64,000 nucleotides of DNA from Sphingobacterium psychroaquaticum (GCF_900177625.1 NZ_FXAU01000003.1:310001-374000); one strand, 5' to 3'. Shown: positions 8,603-18,492, numbered from the stretch's first letter. Program-made: numbers and translations. The notes: generated by a model not told the origin, from the letters alone.

Positions 8603-9847
8603 ATGCCTCAAAAATCAACGCTTGTTTTTTTCTTGCTCTTCGTAGTCGGCTTGCAATTGAGTTTGCATGCGCAACAATTGGGGCGGACGGCTAATCGACA
8701 GAATAATAGTGAAGGCGCAGACATCGGGGATCAGTTGGCTTTGCAGTGGAAGTTTCAGACGAAAGGTGTGGTATATGCATCGCCGATTGCGGATCAAGAT
8801 TTCATTTATATCGGGTCCTGTGATAGCAATTTGTATGCGCTACATAAAACCACTGGAGCAGAAGTTTGGCGTTTTCGAAGTAAGGGCGAAATTCGTTCCT
8901 CGGTAGCCATTGCTGCCGGCTTAGTACTTTTTATGAGTACGGATGGTGTTTTTCATGCGATTGATGCAGCGAAGGGTACAGAGCGTTGGTCTTTTCAAAC
9001 CAAAGGTGAACGGTTTTTTGATACCTGGGATTATTATCAATCTTCACCTGCGGTGTATGACGGTACGGTGTATGTTGGTTCGGGGGATCAACATATTTAT
9101 GCACTCGATCTGAAGAGTGGAGCATTGCGGTGGCGTTATAAGACGGATGGGATTGTGCATGCATCACCTACGGTAAATGAGGATGCGGTCTTTATTGGTA
9201 GTTACGATGGTTATTTCTACTGCCTAGAACATAGCGGGAAGTTACGTTGGCGTTTCAAGACGGTGGGGCAAACTTATTTTCCGAAAGGAGAGGTGCAGTT
9301 CCATGCCGCAGTAGCCGATAGCAGCGTGTATTTCTGCTCGAGAGATTTTAATCTGTATGCCTTGCATACGAAAAGCGGTACTGGCCAATGGATATATCAC
9401 CAGCCGGGTAGTTGGACATGTGTGCCCAGTATAAACAAATCAGACCTTGTCGTTACGATGTCGGATTCTTTTACAACATTGGTATTTAATAAAGAAGACG
9501 GAACACTGCGTCATAAACCGTCTGTACCACTCAATGTTTTTAGTAGTCCTACAATCCATAACAGTCTAGCTTATTTTGGTGCGCTGAATGGAGCCTTATA
9601 TCGATTGAATTTAGTAACCGGACAACAGGATATGGTCTTTCAAACAGATGCGAGCAAACAGTATAGCTCCGATTTTTTTGATCATGATGGTACGATGAGG
9701 AAAGACTTAGACGCACGTTACCAACATGATATCAATAAATTATTCGCGGGCTATCTCAAAATGGGAAGCATCTTTTCTACGGTGTGGGTCGAGGCTTCTA
9801 CGTTATATTTCGCCACAGCTGACGGCGCGGTGTATGCTATCAAATAA
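8603..9847 (+). CDS. Secreted PQQ-type beta-propeller protein
   Basis: A 414-residue exported protein with a signal peptide (hydrophobic residues 7-22, cleavage near LHAQ). The rest consists of repeated blades of the PQQ-like/BamB type, with recurring units such as YIGSCDSNLYALHKTTG, YVGSGDQHIYALDLKSG and FIGSYDGYFYCLEHSG. Seven or eight blades would form one propeller. No haem-binding CxxCH and no recognisable dehydrogenase active site were seen, so an enzymatic role is not supported. Surface or periplasmic binding or scaffolding is possible. It is followed after 38 bp by an exported esterase on the same strand, and the two may be co-transcribed. Confidence 0.85.
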   Translation: MPQKSTLVFFLLFVVGLQLSLHAQQLGRTANRQNNSEGADIGDQLALQWKFQTKGVVYASPIADQDFIYIGSCDSNLYALHKTTGAEVWRFRSKGEIRSSVAIAAGLVLFMSTDGVFHAIDAAKGTERWSFQTKGERFFDTWDYYQSSPAVYDGTVYVGSGDQHIYALDLKSGALRWRYKTDGIVHASPTVNEDAVFIGSYDGYFYCLEHSGKLRWRFKTVGQTYFPKGEVQFHAAVADSSVYFCSRDFNLYALHTKSGTGQWIYHQPGSWTCVPSINKSDLVVTMSDSFTTLVFNKEDGTLRHKPSVPLNVFSSPTIHNSLAYFGALNGALYRLNLVTGQQDMVFQTDASKQYSSDFFDHDGTMRKDLDARYQHDINKLFAGYLKMGSIFSTVWVEASTLYFATADGAVYAIK

Positions 9848-9885
9848 AATAGTTTTATCTTGCCGTGCTATTTAACATTGGTTCC

Positions 9886-10752
9886 ATGCAGAAGCTATAT
9901 CCTTTTTTGATTACGATCCTTATTGTTGCTGTATCCTCCCGATTACAGGCTCAGTTTGTGAAAACTCCTGTTACTTTTGGAGAAACTACGGTCTTTCCTT
10001 CCAAGATACTTGAAGAAGAACGTCGTGTAAATATTTATGTGCCACCATCCTATATGGACGGGGCTGGAAAAAAATATCCTGTGGTCTATATTCTTGATGG
10101 TGGGGTTGAGGAAGATTTTTTTCATTTGACGAGCTTACTTCGTTTTAGTGCACAAGCATGGGTCGATCGATTTCCAGAAGCAATCGTTGTCGGTATCGAA
10201 AATGTAAATAGAAGACGAGATTTTACTTTTGTGGTCCCTAATCTTGATTTTTTGGAGGAAGAAGGTTTTCCAAAAACCAGCTTTGTCGCACATGGTCAAT
10301 CTGCGAAATACATTCAGTTCTTAGGAGAGGAGTTAAAACCCTTTATTGAGGGGACGTATCGAACGGAAGACAGAAGTGTAGTAATTGGGGAATCGCTAGC
10401 AGGTTTATTAGCGACCGAAATATTGTTAAAGAAACCTACGTTGTTTACCGACTATATCATCATCAGTCCTAGTTTATGGTGGGGAGGTCGCTCTCTTCTT
10501 TCGGAAGCCCACGTGCTTTTAAATAAGAACCTTAAAAAAGAAGTTAACGTCTATATTGGTGCGCCCAGTAAGGACGAAGATACGAAGATGTTCAATGAAG
10601 TGGAACAGTTGCACGGTATAGTAGAAAAGTCTTCGAAGATTCATACTGTTTTTGATTACCTGCCGCAAGAGACTCATGCCACGGTGATTCATCAGGCTGT
10701 TTATAATGCCTTATTGTTTTTGAAACCCTTACCTACTGTTTCTAGACCTTAA
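9886..10752 (+). CDS. Secreted alpha/beta-hydrolase (esterase D/enterochelin-esterase type)
   Basis: A 288-residue exported esterase. The signal peptide occupies residues 1-22 (cleavage after SRLQAQ). The alpha/beta-hydrolase fold follows, with the substrate-side strand YPVVYILDGG. The nucleophile elbow GESLAG gives the catalytic Ser, and the C-terminal QETHATVIHQA gives the probable catalytic His. Relatives hydrolyse siderophore esters or small acyl esters. The precise substrate here is unknown. The frame can be extended to a GTG at 9865, but the ATG at 9886 gives a clean signal peptide and is preferred. It ends 28 bp before a strong bidirectional terminator. Confidence 0.87.
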   Translation: MQKLYPFLITILIVAVSSRLQAQFVKTPVTFGETTVFPSKILEEERRVNIYVPPSYMDGAGKKYPVVYILDGGVEEDFFHLTSLLRFSAQAWVDRFPEAIVVGIENVNRRRDFTFVVPNLDFLEEEGFPKTSFVAHGQSAKYIQFLGEELKPFIEGTYRTEDRSVVIGESLAGLLATEILLKKPTLFTDYIIISPSLWWGGRSLLSEAHVLLNKNLKKEVNVYIGAPSKDEDTKMFNEVEQLHGIVEKSSKIHTVFDYLPQETHATVIHQAVYNALLFLKPLPTVSRP

Positions 10753-10780
10753 TTAAGGTGTTATTGATTGCATTAGGTCT

Positions 10781-10825
10781 AAAGAAACCCCTATAAAATG
10801 ATGTGTCGACTATAGGGGTTTCTTT
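10781..10825. terminator. Bidirectional terminator between convergent genes
   Basis: A perfect 15-bp inverted repeat (AAAGAAACCCCTATA at 10781-10795 and its complement at 10811-10825) encloses a 15-nt loop. It lies between the esterase gene (plus) and the sialidase gene (minus). It would therefore end both the esterase transcript and the 15-kb sialic-acid operon. Confidence 0.8.
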
Positions 10826-10841
10826 GAAAAATTACACTTCT

Positions 10842-12005
10842 TTATAGTTTGACCGGTATAAAGACGATTTCTTTATAGTTGTCTTTTTCATAAAATACGC
10901 CTATTGTTTTTGGATTCAATAATACCAAATCCGAATATGCGGAATATGATCCTTTGTAGCCGGCTGGCGCTTTTGCAACGACCGTATTCTTATACCAAGT
11001 TTTACCTCCGTCTTTCGATAATCGTAGCGTGAGATTATCCCGGTTTTTTGTGTCGGCGGCATTGCAGACGGCAAGGATGTATTTACCTTTCTTACGCCAT
11101 GATAAGACGCTACCTTGGTTTACCGGATCGGGTAAGTTCTTATCGTAGAACGTTGTGTCCCACGTTACTCCACCGTTGTTGGAGTAGCTGATGATGCGTG
11201 TACGTACATTTCCCTGTTGATTGCGGCTATTCATGTAAACACCGGTTTCGGATATTTGGGCAGCCATAGTCTCGTTGCTCCCCTCGAAAGGAACAGTAGA
11301 CCCTATCTTATAAGTTTTTCCGTGGTCATCGCTATAAAAAGAGTGTGCATAGTAATCTTTGCCATTGGCGAGCGGATTTCCTTCCGAATGATTTGCCGGA
11401 ATATAGAGACGACCTTTGTAGGGACCGCTATCTAACTGTAAGGCATGCCCTGGTGTATTCGCGAGCGTACGCCAATCTGCATCAAAATTATAAGCTGGAT
11501 TGACATCCGGTTGTTTGGGTTGGTGTGTTTCCGCCGTGATGTTTACTGGGGCAGACCAGGTCTTTGCTCCGTCTGTAGAGGTGATAAACCAAGATTCCCG
11601 TAATCCTTTTCCTTTCCGTATTTCACTTTCGTGGTTGTTTCCGGTATTATAAAATAAAAAGATACGTCCATTGGGATAGTTTGGATCAAGCAAATCGACT
11701 ACTGGAGCCGCATTTCCTGCTTGTAGTTTTTCATAGTCTGCAGCCACCTGTATGGCGCCCCATGTTTTACCATTGTCTTTACTGATTTTATAGACAATGT
11801 CCACATTTCCATAGTCGCCTGCATGATCGACTCGGCCTTCTGAAAAAGCCAAAAGATCTCCATTTTTATTTTTAACAATCGCCGGAATCCGATAACTGGC
11901 GTAACCCGCTTCGCCGGATTTGAAAACGGTTACTTCTTGTGCATTTAAGGTGCTTTGCATCAGTAAAGCAGCACCGATATAAAAAAGTTTATTCATCATA
12001 GTCAT
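10842..12005 (-). CDS. nanH: Exo-alpha-sialidase (GH33)
   Basis: This exported 387-residue enzyme cleaves terminal sialic acid from glycoconjugates. A signal peptide (cleavage near TLNAQ) is followed by the sialidase beta-propeller. YRIP at residues 38-41 holds the first arginine of the carboxylate-binding triad, and HAGDYGN near residue 64 holds the catalytic Asp. Asp boxes of the SxDxGxTW type occur at about 75-82 (SKDNGKTW) and 143-150 (STDGAKTW), with further copies downstream (SDDHGKTY, SNNGGVTW, SKDGGKTW). The protein is shorter than the sialidases of Bacteroides, and no N-terminal carbohydrate-binding domain is visible. The ATG at 12005 follows the GH20 stop by 4 bp. A longer TTG frame to 12071 would overlap that gene and lacks the signal peptide at its N-terminus. 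It is the last gene of the operon. Confidence 0.95.
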   Translation of the reverse strand: MTMMNKLFYIGAALLMQSTLNAQEVTVFKSGEAGYASYRIPAIVKNKNGDLLAFSEGRVDHAGDYGNVDIVYKISKDNGKTWGAIQVAADYEKLQAGNAAPVVDLLDPNYPNGRIFLFYNTGNNHESEIRKGKGLRESWFITSTDGAKTWSAPVNITAETHQPKQPDVNPAYNFDADWRTLANTPGHALQLDSGPYKGRLYIPANHSEGNPLANGKDYYAHSFYSDDHGKTYKIGSTVPFEGSNETMAAQISETGVYMNSRNQQGNVRTRIISYSNNGGVTWDTTFYDKNLPDPVNQGSVLSWRKKGKYILAVCNAADTKNRDNLTLRLSKDGGKTWYKNTVVAKAPAGYKGSYSAYSDLVLLNPKTIGVFYEKDNYKEIVFIPVKL

Positions 12006-12009
12006 TGTG

Positions 12010-13971
12010 TTAGCGGTAAGGAACAAAGGTAAACATCCATTTGTTGGGGTTATCCCAACTTCGACCAGCAAAACTACCCATAGGTAATTTTATTAAGACA
12101 TGGTTCCATCCTTTATTCAGATAAATTTGTTGAGGCTGACGAAAGGTGTATCCTTCGTCGAGTAGTGGTTTTTCTAGGTTGCCTTTTAGGCCTGGTTGTC
12201 TCCAGATGGGTGGTTCAATCCATTTGCCATTTACCTGGATGGCACTGTGTAGGTTATCCCAGGTGTCCTTAGTTGGTGAATCGCTCGCATATGAACGCGA
12301 TAAATTTCCGAACCCGATCCAGAAAGGTTGATAACCAATGCTATCGGACCATATTTTAGTACGCGCATACCAAGTTGTATTTGTTTGTGGTTGAGCGAGG
12401 ACGCCTTGTATAACATCGGCCCACCAATGGCGCAATATGACCGTTCCACCAGTAATGTGATATGTAGGCACGATTGTCGAATCGAACGCCTGCTTTTCGA
12501 TGGAGAATGCCTGCGTTAGTTTTCCTTCATTCGGAAAAGGTCCAATTAACTCCCATGTGATGTGGCTATGTTTTACATAAGGAAATGGTAGGTTTTTGAA
12601 AAATTTTTCCTTGTGCTGTAATAGTCTTTTTTCAAAGGAAGAAAAAGATAGATTTTCTTCCTGATCTACGGGTTGAATATTTGCCTTCCAACCAGCCAAA
12701 CCACCCCCTTGCCAAATTCTTTCTGCAAAGGTGAGCATCGCTGGATAAGCGGCATTTTGTAAAAACATATCTTCAGGAGCCGAAACAGCGCGGTCCGGCC
12801 ATACGCACAAGGTGGCTCCCCACAGATTTTTATGCGCTTTCTTCTGCTCGCCAATCTGGCGGTAAAATAACGTCGTCACCGTTTCTAGCGGATCCATGTG
12901 GTTAATGTAAAGGTGTTTCGAGTCTATATAGATTAATGCGCCATCAGGCTCAATTGCCTTTGGTCCACCCATCCATAGCTGACGGATTGTTTGCGGCATT
13001 AAATTGCCGCCTGGATCCCAACCTAAGGTTTTAAATCCGAGGGACTCGACATAGCGCGTCATTTCCCCCATGAAGTTAGGGTTCGTTATTTTGACTTCGT
13101 CCCCACCAATATGAAGGTAAGGCAGTCCCGGGTAGGTGTTTGCAAACTCATGTAACAGTTCCTTTAGAAATACCATACCCGAATCTGATTGCATATCCAC
13201 ACCAAAAAAACGATGAAAAGCGGCGCTGTGTCCCGGCATATCGATTTCTGGCAAGAAGGTAATATGTCGATCCGAACAGTATTTGATGAGTTCTCGAAAC
13301 TCTTGCTCAGTATATGATTGACCCGCCCATCGTGTCATATTGGTAGAATCGGTTAATCCGGGATAACGTTTGCTGCTCAGGCGCCATGCAATATCTTCCG
13401 TAAAATGAAAGTGGAAAACATTAAGCTTGTATTGCGCCATGATATCGATTTGTTCTTTCAGCATTTCTAAGGGCTGGTAATTTCGACCAACATCAACTAA
13501 GAATGCACGCCATGGAAAGGCTGGTTCATCTTCGATGCTGCAAAAGGGGACAGTGCCTTGCGCTGTTATCAATTGTTTCAAGGTTTGCAAACCATAGTAC
13601 AAACCAGATTTCGTGGAGGCAGCAACAGTAATGCCCGTTGTCGAAATGGTCAAGCGGTAGCTTTCTTTTTTCTCGCGCATATTCCGTGCGTTCAACGTTA
13701 GATTTAATACTGTTGAACGGGGGGCAGATCTGTTTTTTGCATACGAAAACGGGATCCTATTCGCCTTCATTACTTCAGACAGGAGGTATAATTCTCGATC
13801 TATTCCGGAGGTGTCTCCTTCTAACGTTATGCCTTGACGAAGGTCTAGAATCCCATTTTGCCAAGATACTTTTTGAGGCATAGGGAGCAGGTCGCTTTGT
13901 GCGCGAACGGGATGAAGAAAACCCACCAGAATTAGTGTGAAAAGAAAGCAGATTGGGCCGTGTTTTTTCAT
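12010..13971 (-). CDS. Beta-N-acetylhexosaminidase (GH20)
   Basis: This exported 653-residue glycosidase releases terminal beta-GlcNAc or GalNAc from glycans. It carries a signal peptide (residues 1-24), a GH20b accessory domain (about 30-145) and the catalytic barrel (about 150-500). HFHFTEDIAWRL, EIDMPGHS and HIGGDE are the barrel motifs, and Asp291-Glu292 form the catalytic pair of substrate-assisted hydrolysis. About 150 C-terminal residues form an extra beta-rich module. It sits 1 bp after the epimerase gene and 4 bp before the sialidase gene, so translation is probably coupled. With the sialidase it would strip sialylated N- or O-glycans outside the inner membrane. Confidence 0.95.
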   Translation of the reverse strand: MKKHGPICFLFTLILVGFLHPVRAQSDLLPMPQKVSWQNGILDLRQGITLEGDTSGIDRELYLLSEVMKANRIPFSYAKNRSAPRSTVLNLTLNARNMREKKESYRLTISTTGITVAASTKSGLYYGLQTLKQLITAQGTVPFCSIEDEPAFPWRAFLVDVGRNYQPLEMLKEQIDIMAQYKLNVFHFHFTEDIAWRLSSKRYPGLTDSTNMTRWAGQSYTEQEFRELIKYCSDRHITFLPEIDMPGHSAAFHRFFGVDMQSDSGMVFLKELLHEFANTYPGLPYLHIGGDEVKITNPNFMGEMTRYVESLGFKTLGWDPGGNLMPQTIRQLWMGGPKAIEPDGALIYIDSKHLYINHMDPLETVTTLFYRQIGEQKKAHKNLWGATLCVWPDRAVSAPEDMFLQNAAYPAMLTFAERIWQGGGLAGWKANIQPVDQEENLSFSSFEKRLLQHKEKFFKNLPFPYVKHSHITWELIGPFPNEGKLTQAFSIEKQAFDSTIVPTYHITGGTVILRHWWADVIQGVLAQPQTNTTWYARTKIWSDSIGYQPFWIGFGNLSRSYASDSPTKDTWDNLHSAIQVNGKWIEPPIWRQPGLKGNLEKPLLDEGYTFRQPQQIYLNKGWNHVLIKLPMGSFAGRSWDNPNKWMFTFVPYR

Positions 13972-13972
13972 G

Positions 13973-15151
13973 TTAAGGTTTCATAAATTTCGTTAACGTC
14001 ATCCAGCAGTACCACTCTTGGCGAGGGAGGTGGAATGGGCCTTTGAACAGATTTCCTTTTGCCGGCTGTGCTACTTTTCCATCGCGATGCAGGTAACCAA
14101 ACCACTCGCCATGTTCTTTATCATGAAAATGTGTATAGGCATAATCGTGTATCTGTTGATGCATTTCTGCATATTTTTCATCTTTGGTGACCAAGTAGGC
14201 GAGGAGGGTGGCGATGATGGTTTCATTTTGTGGCCACCAAAACTTCATATCTTGCCAGTACTCTTGTACAGGCTTGTCGTATACATCTCTGAAATATAAG
14301 ATTCCGCCATGTTCTTTATCCCAGCCACGTTCCCACATATAATCAAGCATACGACACCCAAGATCTATTAATTTCGGATCCTTGTTGCGGTATAGCGCTT
14401 CATGTAGAATAAACCAGGCGCCTTCGATTGCGTGTCCTGGGTTTAGGGTGCGTCCTTCAATGTGATCGACAATACTCCCATCGAGGGCTACCTGCTCCAT
14501 TACACATCGAATATCGTCTTTCACAAAATTGGTTTCAATTTCTTTGATCCAACCTTCAATGGCGCTATCGCACCGACTGTCACCAATGGTCTCGCGTAAC
14601 TGTTGCGCTGTGTTGATCATAATCATAGGAATTCCGATTCCCTTCGTTGGTCGTGTGTTTTCAAATTTAGGCTCTATCTTGCGCTCCCCCTCCGCATATT
14701 CCATACAAACCCCAAAAAGATCACGTGCATTTTTTGCGGCCTGCGGATCGCCAGACGCCTTGGCATATGCGGCAAACGCTATAACGGCAAACGTCTCAGA
14801 GAAAAAATAACGACGCATGCGTAAAGGGGTCCCTTCCTGATCAACATGAAAATACATTTTACCATGCTCATCAAAACACTTATTCAATAGAAAATCGTAA
14901 CCCAGCTTTGCGCCATCCAACCACTCTTGACGTGGCTCTACGGTATTGTATAACGTGGCGAGCAACCAGCAAGCACGTCCTTGAATCCAAACTGCTTTAT
15001 CCGTGTCTAGTAAGGAGCCATCGGCGTCACGCATCAGTAGGTACCCACCATTTTCTTCATCATATGATCTTGGAAACCAAAAAGGAACCGTGTCTTCTAA
15101 AAGTTGTTTTTTATAAAAGTCAGCTAGTGACTGTAGTTGTTTCTGATCCAT
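13973..15151 (-). CDS. nanE: N-acylglucosamine 2-epimerase (AGE/RnBP family)
   Basis: A cytoplasmic 392-residue (alpha/alpha)6-barrel enzyme that interconverts N-acetylmannosamine and N-acetylglucosamine. It takes the ManNAc made by the lyase of this operon. Family signatures are present: a conserved Arg region (RMRRYFFSETF), GHAIEGAWF with one catalytic His, FWWPQNETI, and GPFHLPRQEWYCW with the second catalytic His. Bacteroides uses this non-phosphorylating route too, followed by a GlcNAc kinase. No kinase gene is present in this window. The ATG at 15151 is preferred to one at 15202, because the longer form would overlap the esterase gene and start with an unrelated sequence. It has no signal peptide. 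Confidence 0.93.
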   Translation of the reverse strand: MDQKQLQSLADFYKKQLLEDTVPFWFPRSYDEENGGYLLMRDADGSLLDTDKAVWIQGRACWLLATLYNTVEPRQEWLDGAKLGYDFLLNKCFDEHGKMYFHVDQEGTPLRMRRYFFSETFAVIAFAAYAKASGDPQAAKNARDLFGVCMEYAEGERKIEPKFENTRPTKGIGIPMIMINTAQQLRETIGDSRCDSAIEGWIKEIETNFVKDDIRCVMEQVALDGSIVDHIEGRTLNPGHAIEGAWFILHEALYRNKDPKLIDLGCRMLDYMWERGWDKEHGGILYFRDVYDKPVQEYWQDMKFWWPQNETIIATLLAYLVTKDEKYAEMHQQIHDYAYTHFHDKEHGEWFGYLHRDGKVAQPAKGNLFKGPFHLPRQEWYCWMTLTKFMKP

Positions 15152-15161
15152 TATTCTTTTT

Positions 15162-17267
15162 TTATAGAGGCAAGCGGAAAGTGCTGGCCGGTAAATTTGC
15201 ATTGTTTACTAAATTTCCTGTGCTTACAGGCTCCCAACTATATACCAAGGCTTTCAAAGTGACTCCTTGCGGTTTTACGATGGTCACCTTATTTTGTATG
15301 ATGTTGGCGGTGGCAGGTAATAGCTTCCCTTCTGCCGTTTGGAAGAAGAATCCGGCTAAAGAAGCCGTGTTGCTGGTCTTCATTCCTGTTGCGTAATCGA
15401 ATGTCAATTCGATGGTGTCGCCATGGATTGTGCTTGTCCGAAATAAGGGGCCAGAAGGAGTTACCTGTTGCTTATAATGTTTCGCCAATGCCCATTGCGC
15501 AAGCCTTTTTCCAACGGTTATTTTATTTCGAGGATGTACATCAATAGGATCACCTATGTCCGTAGTAACAACCATTCCCGTATTAGGAATTTTTTGTAGC
15601 ATCTGTCGTTGTACATCGCGAAAGAAAGGCCAAGATGGGCGTTCAATACTCGATAGTTGTACATAATAGAATGGAAGTTCTTCCTGCCAGCGCTGGCGCA
15701 TGTCTTGCACGAATGTTGGGAAAAGATGTTGGTACAGTTCCGCATTTTCGGCATCGCTTTCTCCTTGATACCAAAGGATGCCTGCTAATGCAAAAGGAGC
15801 GATTGGAGCAATGCCAGCTTCATAAATATAAGAAGGGGCATAGGGATGTTGCTGAAATGGCGATGGCGATTGTTCCAGGTTTTTATTTGCTCGTTCACGG
15901 CACCAGGTCATAAGGTAGTCGCTTTTTCGCCAAGGATGCAATGCCCCTGTATATTGTGCATTGGACTCGAGGGTTAATCGTGGAATCCAGGCCAATTGCG
16001 GCGAGCCGCCAACGGAAAGATCGATCATGCCGATTGGAATCTGTTGGTTGTTGGCAATCTCTACCGCAAAAGCATAAGCTACCGCAGAGAAATTTTCAGC
16101 CTCTTGGGGACTATTTACTGACCAAGCGCCGGTAAAGAAATTTAGGGCATTAACTTGCGCTAATGTTTGTTGATCCCAAACGATGTCGTCGGTGGGTGCA
16201 AGATTGTTAAACTTGAGTAAGCGTATGGGCAAACGTTTGCCTTCCTTGTGTGCTAAATTATCCCCTTGGTTCGCGCGCTTTACAGGAAAAGCCATGTTGG
16301 ATTGCCCCGCTGCTAACCATACATCTCCCACGAGTACATCGTCGTAAGTAAATGTTTGCCGGTCGCTCTTAACGGTTAAGGTTTGAGGGATACGATTTAC
16401 GGCTTGTGCAGGGAATTGCACCTGCCAAGTTCCATTTTTGTCTGTTTTTGTGCGTTGTTTCTGTGTCGACCACTGTACTTCTATTGTCGTGCCAGCATCT
16501 GCGGTTCCCCATACCGTAAATGGCTTATCTCGCTGTACAACCATCTGTTTTCCAAAAACAGCTGGCATCTTTAATCCACCAAAATTACCTGTTAGATGTT
16601 GTGCGACAAAATCAGCAATTTTGTATGCTCCCTTTTTATTGGGATGTAATGTTGGAGAATCTGTAATAAGATCAGGTCTATTATGCAGAGCCGCGTAAAG
16701 ATCAATGACCGGCAATGCACGAGCGGCAGCAACATCGACTATTAAATCCTGTATCGCGTGGTACCAGTTAAATGTACTGGACGAAAATCGCGGGTGTCCC
16801 GTGAATATGGGCGACATTTTACAGATATATATCTTTAAAGTCGGGTTATTTGTGCGTAAGGTATCAATAAGCCAAAGGTAATCTTGCACAAATTGATCCC
16901 GATAGTGGGGGAAGTTACGCGGGTCGGTATCATTCAAGCCTAAGTGAATGATAGCAATGTCTGCATGAAAATGTAAAGCATCTCGGAACTGCTTCGTATT
17001 AGCATAAGGATGATGTCCGTGGCGTAATAAAGTAGCGCCACTGTGACCAAAATTCTCTACATTGAATTGTGCTCCAATTTTCTCTTGCAGTACAGCCGGA
17101 TAAGCGTTTGTTGCCGGTGAATCAAGACCTAACCCTTCCGTTACAGAGTCACCTATACAAGCTACTTTTACCTTTTTTTGCTGCGCCATTACTAACGGGA
17201 TCACGCAAAAAAGAAGGTAAGCTACGCCCAAAATTTTGTATAGCTGTTTTTTAGTCTGCGTCGACAT
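15162..17267 (-). CDS. Two-module SGNH esterase, sialate O-acetylesterase
   Basis: This exported 701-residue protein probably removes O-acetyl groups from sialic acids so that the sialidase and lyase can act. A signal peptide (residues 1-29) is followed by a GDSL/SGNH module at about 33-230, with the Ser of IGDSVTEG at residue 41, NFGHSGAT, HLGLND, and SPTLHPN with its His. A second SGNH module of the sialate 9-O-acetylesterase type lies at about 240-690, with AAGQSNMAF, WYQGESD and DVHPRNK. Both modules keep Ser, Asn/Gln and His positions, so both may be active. Tandem SGNH sialate esterases are known from Bacteroides and Tannerella. The start overlaps the transporter's 3' end by 17 nt. Confidence 0.93.
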   Translation of the reverse strand: MSTQTKKQLYKILGVAYLLFCVIPLVMAQQKKVKVACIGDSVTEGLGLDSPATNAYPAVLQEKIGAQFNVENFGHSGATLLRHGHHPYANTKQFRDALHFHADIAIIHLGLNDTDPRNFPHYRDQFVQDYLWLIDTLRTNNPTLKIYICKMSPIFTGHPRFSSSTFNWYHAIQDLIVDVAAARALPVIDLYAALHNRPDLITDSPTLHPNKKGAYKIADFVAQHLTGNFGGLKMPAVFGKQMVVQRDKPFTVWGTADAGTTIEVQWSTQKQRTKTDKNGTWQVQFPAQAVNRIPQTLTVKSDRQTFTYDDVLVGDVWLAAGQSNMAFPVKRANQGDNLAHKEGKRLPIRLLKFNNLAPTDDIVWDQQTLAQVNALNFFTGAWSVNSPQEAENFSAVAYAFAVEIANNQQIPIGMIDLSVGGSPQLAWIPRLTLESNAQYTGALHPWRKSDYLMTWCRERANKNLEQSPSPFQQHPYAPSYIYEAGIAPIAPFALAGILWYQGESDAENAELYQHLFPTFVQDMRQRWQEELPFYYVQLSSIERPSWPFFRDVQRQMLQKIPNTGMVVTTDIGDPIDVHPRNKITVGKRLAQWALAKHYKQQVTPSGPLFRTSTIHGDTIELTFDYATGMKTSNTASLAGFFFQTAEGKLLPATANIIQNKVTIVKPQGVTLKALVYSWEPVSTGNLVNNANLPASTFRLPL

Positions 17268-18492
17268 AATCTATAACTTTTGGTTTGAGAGTAAGAAGTT
17301 GCAGCAGAAGGGCTATGGCGACAATGAGTGCCAGCAGAGCAAATCCATTATTAAAGTGGCCTTCGTCTTTGAAGCGGCCTAATATCTGCGTAACGGCAGC
17401 GCCGGCAAAAACACCTACCATGTTCATAAAACCATATGCGGTGGCGCGAAGGCGTGGCGGAACAAACTGACAAAGGATCGGCATATTATTCGCATCAAAA
17501 ATGCCAAACCCGATTCCAAACAAGATAGCAGCGCCTACAATACTGTAAAAGGTACTTCCTGTACCTAACAGAATTAACGCAGGTATTGTTAGAAACAAGC
17601 CGATTGCGCTGGTGTAAACGCGACCGCGTACATTTCGAAGAACCCACCTGTCGCTCCAGATTCCGCCGACAATAACGCCGATGAAAGAAGCCACAGCAAT
17701 TGTAATTGTCGATAGTGGACCAGCTGTCGCCATCGGAATATTCAGGTTGTCCGCAAATAAAGTAGGGAGCCAGTTTTTGGTTGCCCAACCGGGAAGGCTG
17801 GGGGCGGCAAAGTAAAAGAGGATAACCCAAAAAGCAGTCATAGAAAATAAAGAAGATAAGCCTTTTATAAACGGAATTCGCTTTGGTAGATTTTCTTTGC
17901 TAGCGCCTGCTACTTGCTTTATTGTTGGTTCATGAAGCAAAGCAGCAAGGATAAAAGCATAGATAACCCCAATGATGCCAAACCAATGAAAGGCGGTATG
18001 CCAGCCATATTGATACGCTACCGTAGCACCAAAACCACCGAGAGCTTGTCCCATGTAAAAACCAGTCATATGTATACCCACAGCTAATGATCGGGTGCGT
18101 CCCGTGTGATAATCTGCGATGAGCGCCAGTCCGGCTGGAATGTATAAGGCTTCACTAAGTCCCATAATAGCGCGTAATACTAACAATTGATTGTAATTTT
18201 CTGCTAGCCCCATGGCATAGGTGACGGTAGACCACACAAACAGGCTAGCGACAATTAACCACTTTCGGTTTACCCGATCTGCAATAATCCCAGCAATAGG
18301 ACTCATGAATCCATAAATATAAAGGAAGACAGCCATTAGGACTCCAAAGGCTTCTGCCTTTTGGAGTTCCACAATATCGATTTGCATGCTTTCACGCATG
18401 GTAGATAACATTTGGCGGTCCAGATAATTAAGAAGGGCTACGACCCACAGTAAACCGACCACGAGCCATGGATAATATTTGTTATTTCGCAT
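17251..18492 (-). CDS. nanT: MFS transporter, probable sialic-acid permease
   Basis: A 413-residue inner-membrane carrier of the major facilitator superfamily with about 12 membrane segments. The early LNYLDRQ motif and the GIIADRVNRK loop between segments 2 and 3 are typical of the anion:cation symporter/ExuT-like branch. Its place between mutarotase and esterase genes, overlapping both (11 nt with the mutarotase, 17 nt with the esterase), makes uptake of N-acetylneuraminate into the cytoplasm the likely job. Bacteroides and Tannerella nan operons carry an MFS NanT at the same point. Substrate specificity is inferred from context only. Confidence 0.88.
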   Translation of the reverse strand: MRNNKYYPWLVVGLLWVVALLNYLDRQMLSTMRESMQIDIVELQKAEAFGVLMAVFLYIYGFMSPIAGIIADRVNRKWLIVASLFVWSTVTYAMGLAENYNQLLVLRAIMGLSEALYIPAGLALIADYHTGRTRSLAVGIHMTGFYMGQALGGFGATVAYQYGWHTAFHWFGIIGVIYAFILAALLHEPTIKQVAGASKENLPKRIPFIKGLSSLFSMTAFWVILFYFAAPSLPGWATKNWLPTLFADNLNIPMATAGPLSTITIAVASFIGVIVGGIWSDRWVLRNVRGRVYTSAIGLFLTIPALILLGTGSTFYSIVGAAILFGIGFGIFDANNMPILCQFVPPRLRATAYGFMNMVGVFAGAAVTQILGRFKDEGHFNNGFALLALIVAIALLLQLLTLKPKVIDYVDAD

